Source: Argyresthia goedartella (taxonomy: Eukaryota; Arthropoda; Insecta; Lepidoptera; Argyresthiidae). Taken from it: 64,000 nucleotides of DNA. The first letter of the stretch is position 1; each line of letters starts with the position of its first letter. The notes beneath the pieces were generated by a model, which worked only from the letters and a program-made list of their open reading frames with translations, made no database searches and had not been told where the DNA came from. The stretch is taken from NCBI GenBank assembly GCA_949825045.1, contig OX463813.1:7440001-7504000 (forward strand). The letters run 5' to 3'. Below, piece by piece: positions 22,292 to 33,578 of the stretch. A program made the translations under genes and the position numbers.

Positions 22292-22990
22292 AATTCTACT
22301 GGTGTTTTGCCTGTTACCGAATGTGGGGTACCATTGTACATAGCTAGGTACTCCAAAAGCGACTCCTTCAAATTTCTTCTTCCTTCAGCTTGGCTGATTC
22401 TCAGTCGTTTGAGAATATCTCTGTTTTGTCTCTCAACCTCTCCATTTTGTTGGGGCCAGTATGGGATTGACTGAAACAATTTGATAGCGTTTTCTTGGCA
22501 AAAGGACCTGAACTCTTCGCTGACAAATTGCTTCCCATTGTCAGATATGATAGAAACCGGATTTCCCAAACGACTGAATGTTTCAGTGAGAAGTCTGACC
22601 ATTTCTTTACTTGTAATTTCGCGACATACTTTAATCTCCTTATATCTGGAGTAGTAATCAATGATCACAAGCAAATAGTCCCCTGATGGCAGAGGTTCTA
22701 AAAGGTCAATAGCTATATCAATCCAGGGATGGATTGGTAGTTCGCGCCTTTTAATTGGGTTTGGTGGATTTGGTGCGGATACCAGTGTGCATCCCTTGCA
22801 AGATTTGACCATCTGTTCTGCGTCTTTATCATATTAAGGCCACCAAACTTTCGTCCTAAGTCTGAGCTTCATAGCTACAATCCCTGGATGCCCTTCATGA
22901 GCGGCGGCTAAAACTCGACTTCTTAGTTGTGCCGGAATAACAATCTTTGTTCCTCAAAGTAGTACATCTCCACAAAAGCAGAGCTCATTT
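22292..22990 (-). pseudogene. gypsy integrase: zinc-binding domain and catalytic core
   Basis: The minus strand encodes an H2C2 zinc module (LAAAHEGHPGIVAMKLRLR, WWP, KSCKGC) with one in-frame TAA near 22834. The core follows: WIDIAIDLLEPLPSGDYLLV (first Asp), SIISDNGKQFVSEEF (second Asp), QQNGEVERQNRDILKRL (Glu). Reading runs to TPVELL, where the DIRS element interrupts it at 22291/22292. The RT and RNase H that should lie upstream (higher coordinates) are absent. Confidence 0.85.
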
Positions 22991-23781
22991 TAAAAGACTT
23001 TATATGTTTTAACAGTCTCATCCCATTTGTTATTTTATATCCCTTTGTACGCTAGGAGTGAGCTATATAGTGGACTGTATGACGATAACGAAAAGGGTTT
23101 GTGAAGGTAAGTTTGATGTGTGGCAGTATAGACGTCTAGGCCCAACAAGGAGAGATGAGAGCTTCACTTACCTCCGTTCCTGGGTCAGGCTACTCACGCT
23201 TGGAAAGCTACATCAGCTCAGCTTTGCTTTTGCAAGCCTCTTCACGATCGCAACCTGGATCTAGGCTCGGCAGCGTGAAGTCCCACTGCTTCTTGCTGGT
23301 TCGGTTAAGCTGACTCGGTAAATAGTTGACCGCCAAAACACACTTTTATACTATCAAAACGACAGATGTGAGAGTGATTTTATCTACTGCGCGACACGAC
23401 AGACGAAAAGGGATGTTTTCGCGATAGCAGACAAAGGTGTTCTGATTTGAATTGATGCAGACTAACGCCAATTCTAACGATAATTTTTCATTCAAATTGG
23501 AACCCGCAAACGTCAAATATTGTCACATTTGCGACAGATGGAACAGCCCGATGTGTTCCATATTAAAACTAAGATATAGTAGTCAGCTTACCTGAACATT
23601 CCGCCCACCAAAATACAGTATATTTTAACGTACATTAATGAGACGGAACGTAAGCTAACAACAAATAACGAAAACGATAATTTATTTAAACGAAAACAAA
23701 ATGAATGATGACCTGCATCATAATCAAAGGGATATGAGAGGGGCGACCGCCCACTCTCAAGAGAACTCCTTATTGACAAAC
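22991..23781. other. non-coding, nothing recognised
   Basis: No long open frame; mixed composition. It could include deleted gypsy pol or LTR DNA, but no repeat pair was found. Confidence 0.35.
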
Positions 23782-24243
23782 TTAGAAAGGTTTCATCATG
23801 TTATTCATGAAATGAAAAATGAAAGAAACGACAGATGACAATTTCGTCAAAATATAATAAATACGAGAAATACCACTAAACGATATAATACGACAGAATA
23901 TAATATAATACGACAGAATACGATAACTATGGCTAAATAGCGCTGCCAGTAGCCCCATCGATGACTTCGTGCAAGATTCTGAAATCCTTATCCTAACCTT
24001 GCCGCGATCGATGACGTGATAACAGACCTCAGCGCAGGAGCCATGGTGCTGGGTTTTAAGGCTGATGCAATGAGCAGCTAGATTTTCAGACGAATCTTCA
24101 TCCCGACAAACAATCGAGATCAAAAAGTGGGTGAGATATCTTGCACCAATCGCAACCGGGGCGACAAGTTCCAATGAATCATCGATTCGTGCTACTCCCA
24201 ACGGCAACGACAATACCAGTAGCCGGCCCCGCCCACCATTCAT
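23782..24243 (-). CDS. unrecognised minus-strand ORF (153 codons)
   Basis: The first 90 codons are balanced in composition (LPLGVARIDDSLELVAPVAI and so on) and the last 50 are hydrophobic from AT-rich DNA with tandem TATAATACGACAGAATA near 23885. No domain is recognised. It follows the minisatellite ORF on the same strand and may be a retrotransposon remnant or chance. Confidence 0.2.
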   Translation of the reverse strand: MNGGRGRLLVLSLPLGVARIDDSLELVAPVAIGARYLTHFLISIVCRDEDSSENLAAHCISLKTQHHGSCAEVCYHVIDRGKVRIRISESCTKSSMGLLAALFSHSYRILSYYIIFCRIISFSGISRIYYILTKLSSVVSFIFHFMNNMMKPF

Positions 24244-25040
24244 GCTTCCACTAACGACAACTTGATGGGGGTAGTTTCAGCCACCAAATGAGAAAGGTCA
24301 GCATGACCACGAAAGCGACAATTGACGCCTTGATCATCACAACAACAGCCATCATCAAACTGAGAAAGCTGTTGCTCGTCACGAGAACGACAGAGTTTTC
24401 TCTCAGGCCGTGCAGTCCGCTGATGACAACGAAAACGACAGCGACAAAAGCCATCATTGGACTGACAACGACATACCTTTGAGATATCTCGAAGACGAGA
24501 ACAACATCTATCAACAGCGGTCTGATGATGACAACGAAAACGAGAAACGTCACCATCAGACTTGGAAAAAGACGGACTGATGTTGAGACAAGTCTGGGTA
24601 TCATGATAATGATGATGGGTTTCTCCATCAGACTGAGTGCAACGACGACGAAAACGACAGCAACATACATGGTCGCCAGACTGAAATGTCTGATGGATAT
24701 CCCGAGACCGAGAACGATAGATTAATTCATCAGAATCAGCAGCCTGATGATGACGACGAAAACGACAGCGACATATGTCATCATCAGACTGATCTGAGAT
24801 CTTCTGGATATCTCGAGAACGAGACCGAGAAATAGAGCAACATCTCTGTGAACGGCAGTGAGAGTCAGGACGTGATCGACAACTTTGAGAATGACAGCTG
24901 CGTGAGCGAGGACGAGCGCGGCAAAATAGCCCGTCGGACTGACCAGTCTGAAGATGACTACGACAACGAAAGCAAGAAACGTCATCGTCAGGCTCAGAAG
25001 TCGTTTGGACATCAGAACTTCTCGTAGTTCTGATGTCCAA
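24240..25040 (-). CDS. Cys/Arg/Ser-rich ORF encoded by a degenerate minisatellite
   Basis: This 266-codon minus frame is built from repeats of roughly 100-130 bp whose core translates as SDDDICRCRFRRHHQ-like blocks alternating with SRSRSRDI. The plus strand of the same repeat reads as DDDNENDSDK-like acidic blocks. Openness over 800 bp in a repeat with unit variation suggests past coding or simply a stop-free unit. It follows the ORFs at 25012-25511, which could be a gag-like protein. No function is assigned. Confidence 0.3.
   Translation of the reverse strand: MDIRTTRSSDVQTTSEPDDDVSCFRCRSHLQTGQSDGLFCRARPRSRSCHSQSCRSRPDSHCRSQRCCSISRSRSRDIQKISDQSDDDICRCRFRRHHQAADSDELIYRSRSRDIHQTFQSGDHVCCCRFRRRCTQSDGETHHHYHDTQTCLNISPSFSKSDGDVSRFRCHHQTAVDRCCSRLRDISKVCRCQSNDGFCRCRFRCHQRTARPERKLCRSRDEQQLSQFDDGCCCDDQGVNCRFRGHADLSHLVAETTPIKLSLVEA
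24280..25030. repeat. degenerate minisatellite, about 5-6 units
   Basis: Recurring blocks are GATGATGACAACGAAAACGA, GACAGCGACA, CATCAGACTG and GATATCTCGAGAACGAGA. Unit length varies with internal deletions. Confidence 0.65.
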
Positions 25041-25050
25041 ACGACTTCTG
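24995..25050. repeat. perfect 25-bp-arm hairpin at edge of minisatellite
   Basis: CAGAAGTCGTTTGGACATCA... (24995-25019) is perfectly mirrored at 25026-25050 with a 6-nt loop TCTCGT. It lies where the minisatellite meets unique sequence. Confidence 0.9.
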
Positions 25051-25511
25051 GGAACAGGAGGGACAGATGTTTGACTTCTGAGTGCAAGAATTTGTCACCA
25101 TTGGCTTGGTCAGAAGCTCCCAAGCGGTAACATTCAAGTCACCCGATGACATCTCCGGATAATTAATGGCACAGATCAACTCTTCATTGTTCGCTTCCAT
25201 TGGTTCACATTCTTCACCAGCGGTGTGCCATTAAATTCGGGGAGTACCGCTAACCTAGTCCGCACTGACCTGGCTTTGCCCTCAAAGATATGTGTATAGC
25301 GCATCTCAGAACTATGCAACTCAGAAGGAATCTTGCATAACAACCCTATCTGTGCTGAGTGGAAGCTATCAGCAATATCTTTGAGTTCCTCAACTGAATA
25401 ACCTACCAAATCGGACTGTTCCATAAGTTCCAAAAGTCCCAATGCATAATCACGCTTTAATCTAAGGAATTCCGCACCTGCGCATTCACCGCTTTTATTG
25501 TCTTGCACCAT
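25012..25511 (-). pseudogene. possible gag-like ORF, frameshifted, family unknown
   Basis: Two minus frames, 25176-25511 and 25012-25200, overlap and look like one protein with a frameshift near 25180. The first is helical and well-composed (LKRDYALGLLELMEQSDLVG, VEELKDIADSFHSAQIGLL). The second ends in a Cys-rich segment (CTQKSNICPSC). ATG is at 25509-25511. It is the most gene-like part of 23-26 kb; a retroelement gag is plausible from context, but I recognise no family. Confidence 0.4.
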
Positions 25512-25856
25512 TATAAATGTGTATCAAACAAAACAAACACAATACGAAAGAAACGACAGAACTATTTGTTTTGATTGCACTTGAAAGTTGACATCTATGG
25601 TACATGAACGAAAGAGTGCGTTCACAGGTAATTTAATGTTACTAGTAATAGTGATCCATAAATCATACGACAAAATGTATTAATCGATCGATAGCACAAG
25701 ACCACAAGTGTATGGGCGGTCAACGAAACCATAGCCAACCCACCGACCTGAGGTTAACCAACACACACAATTTCACAAACTTACCCTCAAGTTTTAACAA
25801 TTTCTAGTGACAAATGAATTTGTTACGAAAACAAAAATAGAAATGAGAAATGTAGA
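25512..25856. other. non-coding; possible leader of the ORF chain below it
   Basis: No ORF or paired repeat was seen. On the minus strand it precedes the ATG at 25511. Confidence 0.35.
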
Positions 25857-26318
25857 TTATTTAGATCCAAGAGGTACTATTTCATGAATCCGGCCGAATG
25901 GACCAATGGTCCTTCGAGCCTTCACTTTTTGTATCTCTGGGTCTTGTTTAAAATGTTCTTCAATATCAATCAATGAAACAGCAACAGGTTTTACTACTTC
26001 TATTATCCTTTGTATATAATCTTCAATATATATAATCGGCCCAACCAATGAATGAATTCTCCCTCTGCCGCGCGCGCGTCGAGACGACAAATAGTATATG
26101 TGTATGTGTGCGCATATTTTACATGCACCCACACACACATACACTACACCATCTATTGCACTTTCTACCGAGGCATTTACTATGTGCTTTTCACGCCTAA
26201 TGTAAGGAAATAAAACAGGTTGAGTACACAGTATAATACACAGTTTAATTAAAAGAAATATTGATATTCGCATTAGGGCAGTTGTGGAATGACAAGGAAA
26301 TGTTTTTTCCCGGAACAT
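25857..26318 (-). CDS. unknown ORF with hydrophobic N-terminus, carrying the 112-bp repeat in frame
   Basis: The minus frame has a second Met at MRISIFLLIKLCIILCTQ, a signal-peptide-like segment. It continues through REKHIVNASVESAIDG, then through the 112-bp block (26037-26148), which stays open, then DIEEHFKQDPEIQKVKARR and IGPFGRIHEIVPLGSK to TAA at 25857. The parts on either side of the block look protein-like; the block itself translates to low-quality sequence. So the block may be an insertion into, or an intron of, a secreted-protein gene. No family is recognised. Confidence 0.35.
   Translation of the reverse strand: MFREKTFPCHSTTALMRISIFLLIKLCIILCTQPVLFPYIRREKHIVNASVESAIDGVVYVCVGACKICAHIHIYYLSSRRARGRGRIHSLVGPIIYIEDYIQRIIEVVKPVAVSLIDIEEHFKQDPEIQKVKARRTIGPFGRIHEIVPLGSK
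26037..26148. repeat. 112-bp block, second copy (see 15888-15999)
   Basis: 109 of 112 positions match the copy 10 kb to the left, in the same orientation. Its edges coincide with a change from protein-like to poor translation in the surrounding ORF. Confidence 0.75.
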
Positions 26319-26497
26319 TTATCTTAGTATTTTGTGTCATTTCGGCCGGTGTGGAGTGTGATGCCGACCGAAAATAATCGACCAATAGCAGAGTAGAAAG
26401 TAAAAAAGGCCGCTAAACACTACATTTTATTTGCAAATCTACATTGTTTGACTGTTTTTGAATTGTACTACTAAGAACTACTTTCTACTCTCATTTC

Positions 26498-28207
26498 AAT
26501 CCATCTTTGGCCATATTTCCGAGCAGTGGCGTGAAAAAATTATTTCTGTTCTTCTCAAGTCTAATAAGAGATGGCATTTCATTCAATAATCTAGAAATAT
26601 GTCTTTTTGGCATTCTACCGCCAAAGTAGTTATTTACTTTTGTAGTTTCAAATTTTCCTTGAGCTACAGATCTTGTATTGAGACCGTGCTGCTTGGGTAT
26701 TTTATGGTTCTGACTGCCATGGTTGCTGACGGCTACAGCGTGTTTATATTTTAACGATGCTGGAATGATATTGCATATCTTAAACAGCTTTCTATAGTCA
26801 TGATTTAGTTTGGCTTTTTTTTTTTTTGTTTACCAGTCGTTTTCAGAATCTAATTTGTAAAGTTTAAATTTTGTCCATATGAGTTTTGAACGTCGAACCA
26901 TAGCACTCAATTCCATAACTAACAACGGAATCAACCAATGAAAGATAAATAATTTTTAAAATAAATTTAGGAACTTTATATCTAAGTTGATTATATTTAC
27001 ATAACAATATACGAAGCTTGCCTTCAATGTAATCTACATGATTTATCCAACCCATATTTTCATCGATACACATGCCTAGGTATTTCACTTGTGGTACTTT
27101 TTTAAAAGTATGACAATTGCAATTGAAAAAATTATTATGAATACAGGAAAAGTCATGTGCGACCATTCCGCATGACACCTTAGGGCTACATGAGTAAGGA
27201 GACTGTATTCAGTAGGTTAGTTTTATCTGAATTGATTACAATACCATTGTCATGCGCCCATCGAGTGATATTGTCGATATCCTCCTGCACGAAACGCGAG
27301 ACCTCGTCCATGTCTCGGCCGGCCCGCAGCGTGCACAGGTCGTCCGCGAACATGTACGCTGAGCAATGGCGGACTACGTTGCATAGGCTATTTACATGCA
27401 TCAAATAGCACAATGGAATACTTCCAGACCCCTGTGGCACACCGCAATCTGTCACCGTGGGTGGCGAGCTGTACTCCTCACCCACCTTCACTCGGTAGGA
27501 ACGGTCCGTGAGGTAGTCACGGTACAAGTTGTTGAGAGGCCCGCCGATGCCGCACTCCGCCATCGCCCTAAGTAGCGTGTCGTGCCGAAGGGAATCGAAA
27601 GCCTTTTTAAAATCGAAAAACACAGTAACTATACATTTTTTGTCATGAAGATAGCCGTTAATTTCATCTGTAAATTTTGTAAATAGAGTGGAAGTACTTT
27701 TGCCACTTTGGAAGCCATGTTGACATTCGTTAATTATACCATATTTATGGAGAAACTTGTTTTGCTGGTTAAAGATACACTTTTCAACAACCTTTTCGAT
27801 ACTAGACAATATAGCTATAGACCGATAATTTCCATAGACTTTATGGTCACCATTTTTATAAAAAGGTCTTACCACAGCCTCCTTTAGTTTTGAGGGGAAT
27901 GTAGAATGAATCAAGCAAAGGTTGATAAGATGTGCTATAACCGGGCTAACTTTAGAGTCTATGAATTTGAGATCGCGCATTCTTATATTATCTGATCCCG
28001 GAGATTTGTTACAGCTCATTTTATTAATTACCTTAAGTACTTCCCCTCCAGTTACTTGTCTCCACCTCATTGATACGTTGGATTCCTTAACATAGTCATT
28101 ACGGTCAAAACATGTGATCTTACAATCATGTATGATGCAATCAATGTCGCTTTTTAATGAACTGGCAAAGTTATCGGCAATTTCCTGTTTACTTTTATCT
28201 CTCATTT
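26498..28207 (-). pseudogene. non-LTR reverse transcriptase, cut at its N-terminus by the LTR element
   Basis: The minus strand encodes RT motifs KMSCNKSPGSDNIRMRDLKF, AVVRPFYKNGDHKVYGNYRS, FFDFKKAFDSLRHDTLLRA, CGVPQGSGSIPLCYLM and catalytic YMFADDLC. A frameshift near 27185 precedes the post-RT domain (VKYLGMCIDENMGWINHVDY), and a further break at a T-run (26816-26831) precedes the tail NEMPSLIRLEKNRNNFF to a stop near 26498. Upstream coding stops at 28207, exactly where the LTR at 28208 begins. Endonuclease is absent. The clade is Jockey/CR1-like; not placed more finely. Confidence 0.8.
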
Positions 28208-28334
28208 TGTAATGGTACACGAGAGTCAGTACATTTGATACTTCATTTTGCGTGGCAGAGGGCTAGCCCATCGCCGCGCTGTCTTGAATACGAGAATCGG
28301 TTCATATAATGTTTGGGTTTTTGAGCAGCTCAGG

Positions 28335-29346
28335 GTAAGGTGGCAAAAACAATGAGCCGAGCGCGTGGTTTGGTTCCAGGAACAGAGGTCAGGTCAGGTT
28401 TTTTTGTCGCATTCCTGCGGAATGTGTAGGGATCAGAGCCGATTTGGCTGCGCGCTGAATAAATTATGAATAACTAAATAATGGAAGGTTATTATGGAAC
28501 GATACGGAGAAAGCTATTATGTTGACTGCAAATATACAATTGCGTTTGTTTGGTATGTGTGCACGTCTGAACAGGTCAGCACCTGACTGCACCTGTCGCT
28601 ACCTGCACCGTGGGGGTGTTCCTGACTGTGGGATTCTACGGGATCTCCTCGCCAAATGAAAGTCTTGATCTTGCAGTAGTTCCGTATCCCGAAGTAGTTG
28701 CTTGTTCCATTGATCGCCGCGCAAAGAGGCCGATTTGCTCCCGGCACCTGTTTATATAGGTGAGGGAGGGGGTCGGACGCTATGTGTCGCTACCTGCACC
28801 GTGGGGGTGTTCCTGACTGTGGGATTCTACGGGATGTCCTCGCCAAATGAAAGTCTTGATCTTGCAGTAGTTCCGTATCCCGAAGTAGTTGCTTGTTCCA
28901 TTGATCGCCGCGCAAAGAGGCCGATTTGCTCCCGGCACCTGTTTATATAGATGAGGGAGGGGGTCGGACGCTATGCTAGGCTACGATTGGACTATGCACG
29001 GTAGTGCCCCATTTTATTCTGTAGGTGGCGCTACCGGGCAAGAGCTAACTAAACCGTAATACTGATTTATTTATTTACAATAATACCTATACAAATGACA
29101 AGCTGTCTGAACACTAATTATAATACTATCGGGCTATGTTTCTAATTGGCTATTCTGCTATCTATATGTTCCTATCAGTTATCTATATTTACCATTAATC
29201 TTTATTTCAATAAGGACACACACGAAACAGTACTTTTATTGTCTTACTACTACTTATACTATAACTTATATACTACGACTATGTACAATGGCCTATACCT
29301 AATCGCGGATATCTATTCTGTCGCGAACAGTATGAGATGGCGAGTT
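28335..29346. mobile_element. unclassified 1-kb insertion within the 5' LTR
   Basis: It is absent from the right LTR, which has only ACGC at this point. It contains a 191-bp tandem duplication with TATATAGG and a TATA-like stretch. No transposase or terminal repeat was recognised; a solo LTR of another element is possible. Confidence 0.6.
28594..28975. repeat. 191-bp tandem duplication (two units)
   Basis: 28594-28784 and 28785-28975 are near-identical, with differences such as GATCTCCTCG against GATGTCCTCG and ATAGGTGAGG against ATAGATGAGG. Confidence 0.9.
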
Positions 29347-29648
29347 TGACACCACGAGTCTGAATATCATTCTAGTGGCCTTTGTCTAGCGCGCTAGCGG
29401 TCGGGAAGGCTTAAATTAATCGCAACAAGCTTTTATGGTCAGCGATCTGATTTTTTGTATCAGCAATACCGAATGACTTGAGTGATAACCTACGGTTGAT
29501 CATAGTGAATATGCGTACACACAATTTGTAGAACAACGGATCTGCAAGGCATGGTTGAAATTAGACCCTGTGTAGTTAGTGATAAGAAGCTTCGTATGGG
29601 CAGAGCGTGTTCACAAAGGACGCCATTTTTTTTCAGACATGTGGGGAC

Positions 29649-29685
29649 TATAAATACGATTGCGGGGGAAGGGAGAGCATTCAGT
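29649..29685 (+). promoter_or_regulatory. LTR core promoter: TATA box and arthropod initiator
   Basis: TATAAATA at 29649-29656 is followed by TCAGT at 29681-29685, about 31 bp apart as in insect core promoters. The right LTR has the same arrangement at 42233-42240 and 42265-42269. Confidence 0.7.
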
Positions 29686-30539
29686 ATCAGCGTCTAGCTA
29701 CTGTGACAGTCGTCTTTCACGATTCTAAACAGTTTTGGTCTGCCGTCTTACGCGTCTGAACTATACGAATTGTGATTGCGTGTTTCAGTGGTTTTTCGTG
29801 AGTGTCTGAAGCGCCGAGAGATACCTCGGTTCCTATCCTTTATATCAACCTACCCCAAATTCCAAAACTATCCTTGGGTCGTTAGATAAGAACTTGTAGG
29901 TAACTGATCTGAGTCTGAGTCTGGGCTTGGAGCGACCCTAAATTCCTTTTTCCTTCAGCATAGGGTTCCTGGATTGGCTCTTAGGATATTCGCGGGCTAA
30001 TCCTCTCCTCATTCCTTTCGAGTAGCGAGTTTTGAAATTCCCACACACACAGTCATTAAACATACAAGCACATTCAAATCAAACTCAACCATTTTCGAGT
30101 GGTGTCGATAATGGACGTGGTATAACACTAGGATTTTTAGACTAGGCTAGACAGGAGTTTAGTTGCGGCTAAACCTAGGTTGGCAGGGCATAGGGAGACT
30201 GTTTGATCGATGAGGTTCCGCGAATGGAAATAACAAATTCAGAACAAAGTTAAACCGGTGTCAACACAGATAACCTATCCTGTTGATATTTTGACATTTG
30301 AGTGTTGTCGGGGACGCGCGAAGAGATCAAATTACAGTCTAAAATTCATTGTTTAGGACCGGGTAGGTTGTTTTGCTTTGCCTTGGGTCAGTTTGGATTC
30401 AAGTTGCATCTTTAAATTAAATGTAAATTTTGCTGGAGGTCTAATGTATAGGCTGAGTCAAATATTTATGATTTTGCTTGGCCGAGGTCGTGCTGAGGTC
30501 AGTGGAATTCATAGTTCGGAATTTACCGAACTATGCACT

Positions 30540-31425
30540 TCGCTATGGTGAGGGTTAGATCTCCTAAAGCGCTAATGACAACGTTTCGATAACATCCAGC
30601 TCAAATTGAGCAGAGTTGAAGGTTTCAAAACGTTACGGACCTTTTGAGGTAACCGCTAGTTCAAACCCATTTCGGAAAATCAAATCGCAATTGTGTAAAC
30701 CGGTCTTTTCGGATCGTTATTGCCGTGACCTAAATATATAATTGGAACCACCACTAGCCGCTACTAGCGAGCACATGAAATATCATTGAGTACTCACGTC
30801 GTAAAACTGCGACGGATATCTATACGATATCACAAACACATGTTATAAATTGTGGTCGACCACTAAAAGAAGTTCCAAGCGCCCATATATACAAAAAAAC
30901 AAATGGTACCATCACACAAAATACAACAACGATCGATCTGGCGCAATACACCGCTAACTGATGCGAAATACCGGCTTGCGGGCATATATGCTTTCTCTGT
31001 CTAACTTGAAACTGTAACATCCTGAATCAATCTTCCGTTCGACTATTGTACGCCTAACGAACTTCTCAAAGAACGAGAAATTCAGACTTATCATTCTTAC
31101 TTACAATTTTTACAGCTGAATCGGGACATCTCTTTTGGGGTAGGTAGAATAGACGATCATAGCTACTGATAGCGGTGGCTCGACCTTAGCCTTTTATGCC
31201 GTTACAGATTTTCTGGTGCCGAGACCGAAGGATATCCTAGATAGTCTGATATCTAGATATTCTATAAGAATCAAGGTCTAACGCGTTACTTTTAAAAATA
31301 ACACAACGTAGAAACGATTTTAAACAGTTCAGTTTTGTAAATAAGAAATAAGTAACAACAAAAAAAAGGGGAATTGTTTTCGCAATTCGTCGGACGAGCT
31401 ACGGCGGTTTAGTGTTGACGAAATA
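30540..31425 (+). other. LTR element leader region, no clear primer-binding site
   Basis: TGGTGAGGGTTAG near 30546 and TGGTGCCGAGACC near 31215 both start like a primer-binding site. Neither could be matched to a tRNA by eye. No ORF is supported. Confidence 0.4.
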
Positions 31426-32393
31426 ATGCGGCCTAGAAAAAACGTTAGTCGGGTTGTACAAGACGACTCACTTTCGCAGACAAGTATTTTAAATAATGAG
31501 ATGGCGTCAGGACAGGTGACTCAATTGTTATCTGAAATAGTGAATAGATAAGACAGTTTGGAACGGGGTTCAAGTACAAGTAATACTTCGGACAGACAGA
31601 CTGACAGACAGGAACTAGAGACGTTTAAACAATCGGTAGAAAAACGTCAAACATGCATAGTGAAAATGACACAGAAGTTGCCGACATTCGATGGGCAACG
31701 GATAGTTTGGTAGGAATTGCAAAAGTTCGAATGAGCATATACAGAGACTCATGGCGAACCTATTCGGATTTTGAAAAAGATTTCAGAGAGGTATTCTGGG
31801 GTGATAATGAACAGGAATTAATTAAACAAAGATTCCTAACTGCGAAGTTCGATTCTAAGAAAGGTCAAAGTATGGAAGAATTTTTTGCCTCTCAATTGAA
31901 TAGCATATATGAGCTTACGATACCGTTTACTGATACGGAGAAAATCAATACGATTTTCAGACAGTTGCCGCGTGATATTCAGGTAGCGTTTTTTGCTAGA
32001 AAGGAACCAATGACTATACGAGATGCGGTCGAGTTCCTTCGGCATTTAGAACGGAATGTCGATGGGGAATTAAGTGCGTTGCAGAGTTCGGAGACAATGA
32101 ATACGAATAACGTAAGGCGGAATAGCTACATGCGTGGGCAATATCGTGCTTTGCGAGTAAATACGATGCATTATAACGCGATGAGTCGTAGGGATAATTA
32201 TAACGCGGGAACAAAGGCACGAAACGGATTTGGGACGCGCGCTCGCGGTTATTTTCGCGGTAGAGGTAGGCAGCCTCAGGCTAGTTTCAAGGCAATAGAG
32301 TTTCAAAGGGGCAATGATGGTTCAGATAATACAGAGGCAGGGCAAAGTTCAAGTGACAGAAATAATGCGATAAGTTCGAATTCAAAAAACTAG
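31426..32393 (+). pseudogene. gag of the LTR retrotransposon
   Basis: ATG at 31426 starts MRPRKNVSRVVQDDS; a TAA near 31550 and a stop/frameshift near 31710 break the N-terminal part. The conserved gag domain is then read in the frame ending at TAG 32391-32393: YSDFEKDFREVFWGDNEQEL, SMEEFFASQLNSIYEL, IFRQLPRDIQVAFFARK, TIRDAVEFLRHLER. The C-terminus has an RG-rich box (GTRARGYFRGRGRQ) instead of a CCHC knuckle. Confidence 0.75.
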
Positions 32394-32567
32394 TGGACTC
32401 ACGCGGGTCGTTCGCGCTCAGATATTTATTACGCTTCGGGTGGACAGCCGATCAAATTGGGAAAAAGCATAGACTGTATAATTTGAGTAATTTGGATTCG
32501 AACGTGGGTGTGAATGAATTTATTCAATTATTAGCGCATAAAGCGCATGGATATGCCGTGTGTTTAG

Positions 32568-33002
32568 ATGGAAAATCGATCGAATTGTATAGGCCGCGAT
32601 GACAGGCGTTTACATACGATATTCAGAGACGACGATTCGACTGAGTGTGGGCGCGATTTATATAGTACCTTGACATTACCTGAGATAGATGTGCATATTG
32701 GGAATATTGTTGTAAGGAGTTTGATTGATTCGGGGAGCAAAATCAGTGTAATAAGTCGGAGAGTGTACGATGAAGTATGCAGGCAATTGGGAAAACCGAC
32801 GGAAATACCGATTCCAAGTTTGAGAATCACAGTTGCATTTGGGGTCAGTAAGGAAAAGGTTGATAAGTTAGTTACGTTACCATTAACAATAGGTGAATGC
32901 GTTATCGATACTCCAATGCTAGTATTAACAAGGGTGCCTAAAGATTTAATTTTGGGGTTTGATTTTATACAACAGACGCGAGCCAGTTTAATGTGTTTTT
33001 TT
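32568..33002 (+). pseudogene. retroviral-type aspartic protease, truncated by insertion
   Basis: This pol N-terminal domain has active site LIDSGSKISVISRRVYDEV (Asp-Ser-Gly) and the second conserved strand VPKDLILGFDFIQQ. It ends where the minus-strand non-LTR element begins; the run of T's and (ATA)n right after position 33000 belongs to that element's tail. The protein continues beyond the insertion at about 38570. Confidence 0.8.
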
Positions 33003-33313
33003 TTATAATAATAATAATAATAATAATTTATTTGCATCATCAAAATAGTTACAAGAGTTACCAACTAAGTCCTTATAATAATTTCACAGATAAATTGGGA
33101 ACATCTGAAGCCTGAACTAGGTATAAATAACCTGTATTTCTGGCCCCAGCGCAACTTCCGGATTAAGGTTGGATGCTAAATTTATACAGAGTAGCGACTA
33201 TCCGACGGATTATCGAGATTAATATAGAACTAAAAGTATTTAATTACAAAAATAAAATTTAAACTTAACTTTTTTGAAGATGTGGAGATTTGGCCTCTCT
33301 TTGTGTTGCATGT

Positions 33314-33348
<35 letters not shown>

Positions 33349-33578
33349 GGTGAGTATTTTGTGAATCCACTGAGTTGAAACAGGTATCGTACACATATTA
33401 AAACAATAAAAAACAAATGAAACAAGCTACTTAAATAAATAAATAAATACTTACTTAAATAAAAACTGATCTATGTCTGTGATTGATACAATATATAAAT
33501 GTTATTGATTTGATACATACATGTTTTTACATATACCTACACAAGTAGTTTTACAATAAGTCTTCAATATGCTTCAAT

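Larger units (their letters stand above)
28208..30539 (+). repeat. 5' LTR, interrupted by a 1-kb insertion at 28335-29346
   Basis: 28208-28334 and 29347-30539 match 41796-43094 with point differences and one indel (near 30380-30420 the left copy has about 20 bp not present on the right). Near its end is a 10-bp hairpin, CATAGTTCGG-AATTTA-CCGAACTATG. Matching stops after TATGCACT in both copies. Confidence 0.85.

Noticed and set aside
30546..30560. Primer-binding site TGGTGAGGGTTAG next to the 5' LTR
   Set aside because: Starts with TGG but could not be matched to any tRNA 3' end with a normal T arm; left open.
33300..33350. (GT)n tract as a regulatory element
   Set aside because: A plain microsatellite in the 3' UTR of the inserted non-LTR element.
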